This document shows positions 3,838-9,340 of a stretch of 9,340 nucleotides of DNA, one piece after another. The notes beneath the pieces were generated by a model. That model had not been told where the DNA came from, did not search any database, and was given only the letters and a program-made list of their open reading frames with translations. The stretch covers positions 1 to 9,340 of the forward strand of contig JACDDJ010000136.1 in the NCBI GenBank assembly GCA_013817065.1, read 5' to 3'. Numbering within the stretch: the first letter of the stretch is position 1; every line of letters starts with the position of its first letter. The translations under genes were made by a program, and so were the position numbers. Source of the stretch: Acidobacteriota bacterium (GTDB lineage Bacteria; Acidobacteriota; Vicinamibacteria; Vicinamibacterales; 2-12-FULL-66-21).

Positions 3838-6412
3838 TCAGACCGGTTCGTATCGGTTTCCGCTCCTCCTGCCCGGGCTCTACGTCGTCGAGGTCGATAA
3901 GACCGGCCTCGGCAAGACGTCCCGGTCCGCAGTCGTAGATCTATCGAAGGATACACAGCTCGATCTGGTCCTGGGTGTGACCGTCACGGAGGAGATGACC
4001 GTCGTGGCCGCCTCGCCCGTGATTGACCTGAAGTCGAGCGCGGTCAACTTCAACTATAAGGCGGAGCAGATCGAGGGATTACCCCTGCAGCGGAATTTTT
4101 CGGGCCTCTTTCAGCTGATCCCCGGCGTCGCCGAAAACAATAGCTTCGCCCCATCGGGAGGCGCGAGCCGGCAGGACAACAAGTACCTGATGGATGGCGT
4201 CGACATCACCAACCCCGGCTTCGGCTATCTGTCGTCCGAGGGTCAATGGCCTCGATATCGCCGAGTTCAACGTGAAAGGGGGGCGATCACCGCGGAGTTC
4301 GGCCGTGCGACGGGATTCGTCACCAACGCCGTCAGCAAATCCGGCACGAACAAGCTGAGAGGTATTGTTTTTGGTGAAATGCGGCCCCGCTCATTCAGCG
4401 CCGGGTCGAACTCCCTGAACACGGCTGGCGAGATCGTTAAGATCCCCAGCACTGTGGACCGGTATGCCGCATCCTTCAGTGTTGGCGGTCCGGTCATTCG
4501 CGATCGTCTGTTCTGGTACGCATCCTCCCAGTGGACGAGGAACCGCACCACGGGTCGCACGAACGCTCTGGGTGCTGTGCCCGATACCACTACAACGACG
4601 AAAGAAGGGTTCGGCAAGTTCACCGGACAACCGACGTCGACGATGTTCATCAATGCCGGATATCGTTACCGCCCGAGCAAGTGCGAACTGTGCGGCATCG
4701 GCAACACCGACGCCGGATCGGTAGCCCGCAACAACGAAGGGGATACGAGCATCGCGACGGCAAGCTGGAACTGGTTCCCGCTGGCGCGAACGGTTATCGA
4801 TGCGCGCTACATCCGGATGGAAGAGAACTCCGAGAACCTGCCCCTCACCGATTTGGGCTTCCAGCCCGCCTTCAATGTCAACGACCTCGGAAGCATGGGA
4901 CAGTACAGCGACACGTCCGGGCCCTTTGCCGTCACCCGCGGTGCATGGAATCTGCGATCCGAGCGCGTGGATTACAAGCGCGATGAAGTCCGTGCGACGA
5001 TCACCCAGTTCTTCGACCTGGGCGGCAGCGACCACCAGTTGAAAGCGGGCTTCGGATACGAAGAAGGCTCTGAATTACTGCACCGGCAGTCGAACGGCTG
5101 GGGCATTCTGTCCGTCGTCAGCGGTGGAACACGCATTCAGGCGACGTATTACTCGGAGCAGCCCGCCCAACTGTCACCTGGGAAGACGTACAGCCTGTTC
5201 GTGCAGGATGACATCAGCATTGGCTCGCGGCTGGTGTTCAACGCGGGCGTCCTGGTGAACCGCGACGAGTTTTCCCAGATCCTCGCGAACGAAAACACGT
5301 TTTTGACGTTCGATTTCGCCGACGAGATCCAGCCCCGACTTGGCGTGAATTACCAGGTCCGAAAGGGCCAGGGGGACAAAGTGTACGGCAACTGGGGACG
5401 GTACTACGCGATGGATCAGAAGAGCAGCGCGCGATCCCTTGCGCCGCAACGCCTCTTCTTCAATGACGCGCTCTTCGACCGGACAACGGGCGCACTGATC
5501 TCTGACGCGCCGCGCGTGAGCACCACCGGCAAGTTGATCAACCCCGGCATCAAGCCGACCTACAGCGACGAGTGGCTGATTGGATACGCCACGCCATTCC
5601 TTACGAATTGGGGGCTGGAAGTCTTTTACATAAATCGCGAGTCATTCGACTTCATCGAGGACATCCCGTCGGCATTACCGGCCGCCGGCCCGTTCCGCGC
5701 GGCGCAGCTCGATGGGGCAGAACGCACGTATCGCGCGTTCACCGTAGAGGTCGGGCGCCGCCTGCTGAACAGGTGGAGTCTCACGACCAGTTACTCCTGG
5801 AGTCGGCTCGAAGGCAACTTCGATCTGGATTACGCCGCAGGCGCGGTCTTCAACACGTCGTCGGCCATCCAGGACGGACCCGGCGAGTTCGTTCAGGACC
5901 GATTCCGTTACGGTCCGCTCAGCCAGGACAGGCCGCACGTATTCAAGCTGTTCGCGACCTACGAGCCCCCGATGATCAGGAATCTCACTTTGGGTGGCTA
6001 CCTCCGGTCACAGAGCGGCACCCCGTGGGCGGCACGCGGAATCGATTGGGACAACGGGCTCCGGCGTTACCTCGAACCGGCCGGCACGAACCGCGTCGGC
6101 GCCTGGACGAACATCGATCTCCTCAGTTCATACCGGGTGCGCGTCGGGGGCCGTGCCGGCGTGAAAGTCGAAGCTCGGGTTCTGAACCTGATGGGCGAGC
6201 TCACGACGTTGAGTGTGGATCAGCGGCAGTGGCGCGACCCACGGATCTGCCCCGCTACCGCGGCCTTCGCGGGCTGCGGTAATGATTACGCCTGCGCGAC
6301 CGACATCTTCAGCGCGGCGCAGACGACCACCCAGCCAAACTCGCGGTTTGGACTGGGGAGCGAGTGGGCGCCGCCGCGCAGGTTCCTGCTCTCGATTTCC
6401 GCGGATTTCTAA
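3779..6412 (+). CDS. TonB-dependent outer-membrane receptor, Oar-like, main part (frameshifted gene)
   Basis: The main body of an outer-membrane 22-strand transporter of the Acidobacteria Oar-like group, energised by TonB and importing an unknown substrate. The frame is open from 3779, but real coding in it begins near 3836, continuing the domain that starts at 3655. In order come: the rest of the CarboxypepD_reg domain (GSYRFPLLLPGLYVVEV); the plug, with LQRNFSGLFQLIPGV, YLMDGVDITNPGFGY and GRATGFVTNAVSKSGTN; then a long beta-barrel ending in RFLLSISADF, with the terminal Phe typical of outer-membrane proteins. A segment of about 14 residues (WPRYRRVQRERG) is not receptor-like. The overlapping frame from 4242 to 4283 reads VNGLDIAEFNVKGG, the normal plug motif, so a +1/-1 indel pair is hidden here. 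With all indels repaired, the gene 3655-6412 encodes 918 residues. It may be a pseudogene or carry sequencing errors; the family call is firm. Confidence 0.9.
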   Translation: MPRCESRARSCRLGARTELDQTGSYRFPLLLPGLYVVEVDKTGLGKTSRSAVVDLSKDTQLDLVLGVTVTEEMTVVAASPVIDLKSSAVNFNYKAEQIEGLPLQRNFSGLFQLIPGVAENNSFAPSGGASRQDNKYLMDGVDITNPGFGYLSSEGQWPRYRRVQRERGAITAEFGRATGFVTNAVSKSGTNKLRGIVFGEMRPRSFSAGSNSLNTAGEIVKIPSTVDRYAASFSVGGPVIRDRLFWYASSQWTRNRTTGRTNALGAVPDTTTTTKEGFGKFTGQPTSTMFINAGYRYRPSKCELCGIGNTDAGSVARNNEGDTSIATASWNWFPLARTVIDARYIRMEENSENLPLTDLGFQPAFNVNDLGSMGQYSDTSGPFAVTRGAWNLRSERVDYKRDEVRATITQFFDLGGSDHQLKAGFGYEEGSELLHRQSNGWGILSVVSGGTRIQATYYSEQPAQLSPGKTYSLFVQDDISIGSRLVFNAGVLVNRDEFSQILANENTFLTFDFADEIQPRLGVNYQVRKGQGDKVYGNWGRYYAMDQKSSARSLAPQRLFFNDALFDRTTGALISDAPRVSTTGKLINPGIKPTYSDEWLIGYATPFLTNWGLEVFYINRESFDFIEDIPSALPAAGPFRAAQLDGAERTYRAFTVEVGRRLLNRWSLTTSYSWSRLEGNFDLDYAAGAVFNTSSAIQDGPGEFVQDRFRYGPLSQDRPHVFKLFATYEPPMIRNLTLGGYLRSQSGTPWAARGIDWDNGLRRYLEPAGTNRVGAWTNIDLLSSYRVRVGGRAGVKVEARVLNLMGELTTLSVDQRQWRDPRICPATAAFAGCGNDYACATDIFSAAQTTTQPNSRFGLGSEWAPPRRFLLSISADF

Positions 6413-6418
6413 CCACGC

Positions 6419-6449
6419 GCCCGGCAGCTCCGGCTGTCGGGCTATTTTT
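6419..6449 (+). terminator. Intrinsic terminator of the TonB receptor gene
   Basis: A 10-bp GC-rich stem (6419-6428 with 6433-6442, one G-T pair) closes a TCCG tetraloop. It is followed by TA and then five T (6445-6449). It begins six bases after the receptor stop. The stem ends at the first base of the convergent gene's stop codon (6442-6444), so the same hairpin could also slow transcripts on the minus strand, although no T-run follows in that direction. Confidence 0.85.
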
Positions 6450-8538
6450 CTAACGCCTTGAGCAGCTCGCGCGCCTTCACATAACCGGGGTCCAGGCGCA
6501 GTGCTTCCCGCGCCTGGACCCTCGCGTCGTTGGTTCGTCCGAGCTGCGCGCAGGCGACCGCGAGATTGAGCCGCGCAGTCGCGTCGGACGGGTTCAGCTT
6601 CACAGCACGTTCCAACTCGCGCACCGCGGCCTCGAAGTCTCCAAGGAGAGCCAGCATCAACCCGAGGCGTTGTCTGAGATCGAAGGCACCCGGCGCCGCG
6701 CTGACGGCTTCACCGTAATACCGCGCAGCAAGCCGGGAATCGCCCCACTGCTGCGCCAACTGACCCATCTGATACCAGCTGGCCGCATCATCCTTGTGCG
6801 CAGGCTTGACGTCCTGCTGAACCTGCAGCGCACTTTGTCGATCCCCCGCGGCGTCAAGAGCTCGCGCTAGATCGAAGCCAGCGAGATCCGGACGGACCCC
6901 TGCTTTCAAGGCGCGACGAAGGTGCGGGACGGCTTCAGACGCGCGGCCCGCGTCCATCAGCGCCTGTCCGAGCGCGTAACTCGTCTCTGGCCGGTCCGGG
7001 TCGAGGCGGGCCGCCTCTTGAAGGTGGCTCAGGGCCGCGACCGGCCGTCCCCGTACGGCGAGCGCCCGGCCCACGCGGAAGTGGACCACGCCTGGCGTCG
7101 GGTGAATCTCTTCTGCCTTTGCCGTCCATGCTTCCGCATCATCGAGTCGATTGAGCATCGCGGAGCGTTCCGCCATTCGCGTGCGCTCTTCGGCGCGAGC
7201 GTCATCCAGCCCCAATGGCCAGTTCGCACCCAGGCCCAGGAGCCCGATCAGGCCGAGCAGAGCACCAACCCGGCGCCAGCGCCTCGAAGCCAGTGCGCTG
7301 GAGAATGAGTCGAGGGCGGCCCCGCTCGCGACGCACAGCGGAACAAGCAACGGAAGCCGATATCTCTCCGACACAAAGAAAGCGGCCACTGCAACCGCGT
7401 ACAGAGGGATGAACGCAGCCCAAATGCAAAATGCGCCATCGCGCCGCGTCCAGGCCAAAGATGCAACCCCAGTGAGGCCGAGCGGAATCAACAACCATGG
7501 CCCAACGGCCAGCGCGCGCAAAGCGGTGTCAGCGTCGTACGCGTAAAACGGATAGCTGTAGTTCAGCGAGAGATGTGCCGAGTTGAAGACGTAGACCAGC
7601 TTACGAGCGAACAGCCGCGCCGCTGGCCACGGATGCTCGCGTATCCACTGGAGTGCGCTTCGGTAAAAGTGCGAAGAGATGCCGGCATCATCGAGCTCGT
7701 GGCCCACCGCCAGCTCGGCCACGCGACGCGCATCCTGCTGCTGCCCCACGATCGACGGCGTGATGCTCGGAATCATGACGTAAGTGCCATCCGCGGCCGG
7801 GTTGTTGCCGATGTAGAAGTTGAGCCCCCCATGCGACGAGAGCGGCGACCAATCGTCGGCGACGAGGCCGTTCCGAATCGTCACCGGCGCAAGCGCGAGG
7901 AGCAGCCCGGCGACCATTGCGGCGGCTCCTCGCGAACGCCTGCTCAGGAGAAGCAGCACGATGAGGCCCGCGGCGGCGATCAGGATATTTGGTCGGTTCA
8001 GCGATTGGATCCCAAAGGCGGCGCCCGCAGCCAGGAACCAGGTCCATCGCGACCGCGTGAGGGCAGCAGTCAGGGCCGCGAGAGCAAGCGACGTGAGGAA
8101 TGGATCGATCGCCGCCTGAAGCAGCAATGCCTCGTAAAAAGTGAAGAGCCCTGTCAGTGAGGCGAGTCCAGCGGCACACCAGGCTGCCCGGCTCCCTGCC
8201 CACTCGCGCCCGCACCACCAGATCAGCGCTACCGACGCGGTACCGAAGACAATCTGCACGAGCCGAAGCCAGATCACGGAGTCGGCGACCGCCAGGATCG
8301 AGGCGGCGACATAAATATAGAGCGGCGAAACAAAATACAGGCCCGGTCCGAGCGCGATGTCTCCCGCCATGACCTGCTGCGTCAGCTTCAGGTAGACGCT
8401 GGTATCCAGTCCGGCGTCTTGCTGCAGGAGGATGTGGTCCTTGAGTTGCCACATGACCGCGCACTTGATCGTGAAAAGCGCCGCCACGCACATTGGGATC
8501 TGGTATCTCGCGAACTGTCTCGCGGCTGGGTCTGACAT
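6442..8538 (-). CDS. Polytopic GT39/PMT_2-like glycosyltransferase with C-terminal TPR repeats
   Basis: A 698-residue membrane protein in two halves. Residues about 13-440 contain roughly nine to eleven hydrophobic segments. They resemble GT-C enzymes of the ArnT/PMT_2 type, which move sugars from polyprenyl-phosphate donors on the periplasmic side. Supporting features are an acidic first loop after the first helix (QQDAGLDTSVYLKLTQQV, Asp41 and Asp45), SPLYIYVAA (71-79), NRPN (181-184), NGLVADDWSPLSSHGGLN followed by FYIGNNPAADGTY, and SERYRLPLL (390-398). Residues about 480-698 form five or six TPR units, with canonical spacing in the last ones (ARLNLAVACAQLGRTNDARVQAREALRLDP). I chose ATG 8538 because the hydrophobic region starts just after it; the 50 residues upstream in frame read into the divergent peptidase gene. 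No strong SD precedes it. The donor and acceptor are unknown, and the catalytic Asp is inferred by position. Confidence 0.85.
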   Translation of the reverse strand: MSDPAARQFARYQIPMCVAALFTIKCAVMWQLKDHILLQQDAGLDTSVYLKLTQQVMAGDIALGPGLYFVSPLYIYVAASILAVADSVIWLRLVQIVFGTASVALIWWCGREWAGSRAAWCAAGLASLTGLFTFYEALLLQAAIDPFLTSLALAALTAALTRSRWTWFLAAGAAFGIQSLNRPNILIAAAGLIVLLLLSRRSRGAAAMVAGLLLALAPVTIRNGLVADDWSPLSSHGGLNFYIGNNPAADGTYVMIPSITPSIVGQQQDARRVAELAVGHELDDAGISSHFYRSALQWIREHPWPAARLFARKLVYVFNSAHLSLNYSYPFYAYDADTALRALAVGPWLLIPLGLTGVASLAWTRRDGAFCIWAAFIPLYAVAVAAFFVSERYRLPLLVPLCVASGAALDSFSSALASRRWRRVGALLGLIGLLGLGANWPLGLDDARAEERTRMAERSAMLNRLDDAEAWTAKAEEIHPTPGVVHFRVGRALAVRGRPVAALSHLQEAARLDPDRPETSYALGQALMDAGRASEAVPHLRRALKAGVRPDLAGFDLARALDAAGDRQSALQVQQDVKPAHKDDAASWYQMGQLAQQWGDSRLAARYYGEAVSAAPGAFDLRQRLGLMLALLGDFEAAVRELERAVKLNPSDATARLNLAVACAQLGRTNDARVQAREALRLDPGYVKARELLKALEK

Positions 8539-8546
8539 CTGTTGTG

Positions 8547-8573
8547 TATGATGCTCGCACACCCCCAAGGAGA
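8547..8573 (+). promoter_or_regulatory. Candidate -10 box and SD of the M14 peptidase
   Basis: TATGAT at 8547-8552 matches the -10 consensus at five of six positions. I see no good -35 at the right distance; it would lie in the first codons of the divergent gene. AAGGAGA (8567-8573) is a strong SD placed five to six bases before the GTG at 8579 and decides that start. The untranslated leader would be about 20 nt. Confidence 0.45.
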
Positions 8574-8578
8574 TTCGC

Positions 8579-9340
8579 GTGAAACAGTTTCTGACCCTCG
8601 CGGCATTGCTGGGGTGCGTCACCAGCGTCGGCGCCCAGACCAAACCGGACGCCCTCGACGCGCTCAAGACCCAGCCCGAATCGACCAACTTCCAGGAGAC
8701 GAGCCGTTACCAGGAGGTCGTGGACTTCATGGAGGCAGTTGCGAAGGCGGCGCCCGAAAAGGTCCTCCTCACCACCTTCGGCGAAACCAACGAGAAACGG
8801 GCGCTGCCGCTGGCGGTCATCGGTGCTGCCGCCACCACGCCCGCAGCGGTGCGCCAGACCGGCAAGATCCGTGTCTACATCCAGGGCAACATCCACGGCG
8901 GAGAGGTTGAAGGCAAGGAATCGGCGCAGATGCTGATCCGGGAGTTCGCGCAGGGCAAACACGAAGACTGGCTGCAGACGATGGTCTTCCTCATTGCCCC
9001 CATCTACAACGCGGACGGCAACGAGCGATTCGCCCTGAACAATCGCGGCCCGCAGCACGGCCCGATGGGCGGACAGGGCCAGCGGCCCAACGCGCAGGGG
9101 CTCGACCTCAATCGCGACCACATGAAACTCGATTCGCCCGAAGGGCGCGCGGTCGTCAAACTGATGAACGACTACGACCCGCACGTCTCGATGGATCTGC
9201 ACACGACCAACGGCACCCGGCACGCCTATTACCTGACGTATGCCCCACCGCTGAACCAGGCGACCGATCCGGCGATCATCTCCCTGCTCCGCGAGGAATG
9301 GCTACCATGGGTCACCAGGACGATCCGTAGCAAGTACAAC
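8579..9340 (+). CDS. Exported M14 family zinc carboxypeptidase, 3'-truncated
   Basis: A secreted zinc exopeptidase of the carboxypeptidase A family, removing C-terminal residues from peptides or modifying cell-wall peptides. The frame is open from GTG 8579, behind a strong SD, to the window edge (254 codons) with no stop. Residues 1-19 are a signal peptide (KQFLTLAALLGCVTSVGA, cut before QT); LLGC at 10-13 could alternatively be a weak lipobox. The zinc site is GNIHGGE (His106, Glu109) with the third ligand at His208 in SMDLHTTNG. PIYNADGNE and LDLNRD (Asn178, Arg179) match the family's substrate carboxylate-binding loop. The catalytic Glu lies further on, outside the window. It is divergent from the glycosyltransferase, 40 bp away, so control regions overlap. 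The substrate is unknown. The family assignment is firm from the HxxE, NR and H order. Confidence 0.92.
   Translation, partial: MKQFLTLAALLGCVTSVGAQTKPDALDALKTQPESTNFQETSRYQEVVDFMEAVAKAAPEKVLLTTFGETNEKRALPLAVIGAAATTPAAVRQTGKIRVYIQGNIHGGEVEGKESAQMLIREFAQGKHEDWLQTMVFLIAPIYNADGNERFALNNRGPQHGPMGGQGQRPNAQGLDLNRDHMKLDSPEGRAVVKLMNDYDPHVSMDLHTTNGTRHAYYLTYAPPLNQATDPAIISLLREEWLPWVTRTIRSKYN

Noticed and set aside
8539..8688. Upstream ATG extending the glycosyltransferase by 50 residues
   Set aside because: The extension lies mostly opposite the signal-peptide region of the peptidase gene and has no hydrophobic or domain character.
7688..9223. Long minus-strand open frame across the glycosyltransferase and peptidase genes
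   Set aside because: It runs in another frame through two genes with clear domain motifs. Its product is Arg/Ala/Pro-rich without recognisable domains, as expected for antisense frames in GC-rich DNA.
1..9340. A new defence or mobile system
   Set aside because: No nuclease, integrase, transposase, toxin-antitoxin pair, reverse transcriptase or phage gene is visible; the genes are housekeeping or envelope types.

Overview
The window is a high-GC bacterial chromosome segment. It has no tRNA, rRNA, CRISPR array, integrase or transposase that I can see. Three things suggest an Acidobacteriota genome, perhaps of the Vicinamibacteria type: an Oar-like TonB-dependent receptor with an N-terminal carboxypeptidase-regulatory domain, a membrane glycosyltransferase fused to TPR repeats, and heptad repeats between genes. 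This placement is inference from gene style, not a database match.

Layout, left to right. A DEAD-box RNA helicase (2-967, +, 5' end outside the window) overlaps by ATGA a small five-cysteine protein (964-1308, +) whose first codons are tandemly duplicated. A convergent intergenic region (1309-1496) holds a stop-codon hairpin, seven perfect AACTTCC heptads and a 19-bp inverted repeat. The inverted repeat includes the last codons of the next gene, a MerR-type DNA-binding domain fused to TPR repeats (1497-2366, -). A 166-bp divergent region (2367-2532) carries a second heptad cluster arranged as a long imperfect inverted repeat around a consensus Shine-Dalgarno. Glucokinase (2533-3564, +) follows. 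Next is a TonB-dependent receptor gene (3655-6412, +) whose reading frame is broken near 3834. It also carries a hidden pair of compensating frameshifts between 4240 and 4283. A strong hairpin terminator (6419-6449) separates it from a convergent gene for a polytopic GT39/PMT_2-like glycosyltransferase with a C-terminal TPR array (6442-8538, -). Only 40 bp away and divergent, an exported M14 zinc carboxypeptidase starts with GTG at 8579 and runs off the right edge.

How the genes fit together: these look like mostly independent housekeeping and envelope genes, not one dedicated system. The helicase and cysteine protein are probably co-translated. The receptor, glycosyltransferase and exported peptidase all act at the envelope, and glucokinase would phosphorylate cytoplasmic glucose. 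I found no convincing new multi-gene system. The most unusual material is non-coding: the heptad clusters on both sides of the MerR-TPR gene, with anti-SD-like CCTCC units facing a displaced SD upstream of glucokinase, and the indel pattern in the receptor gene.
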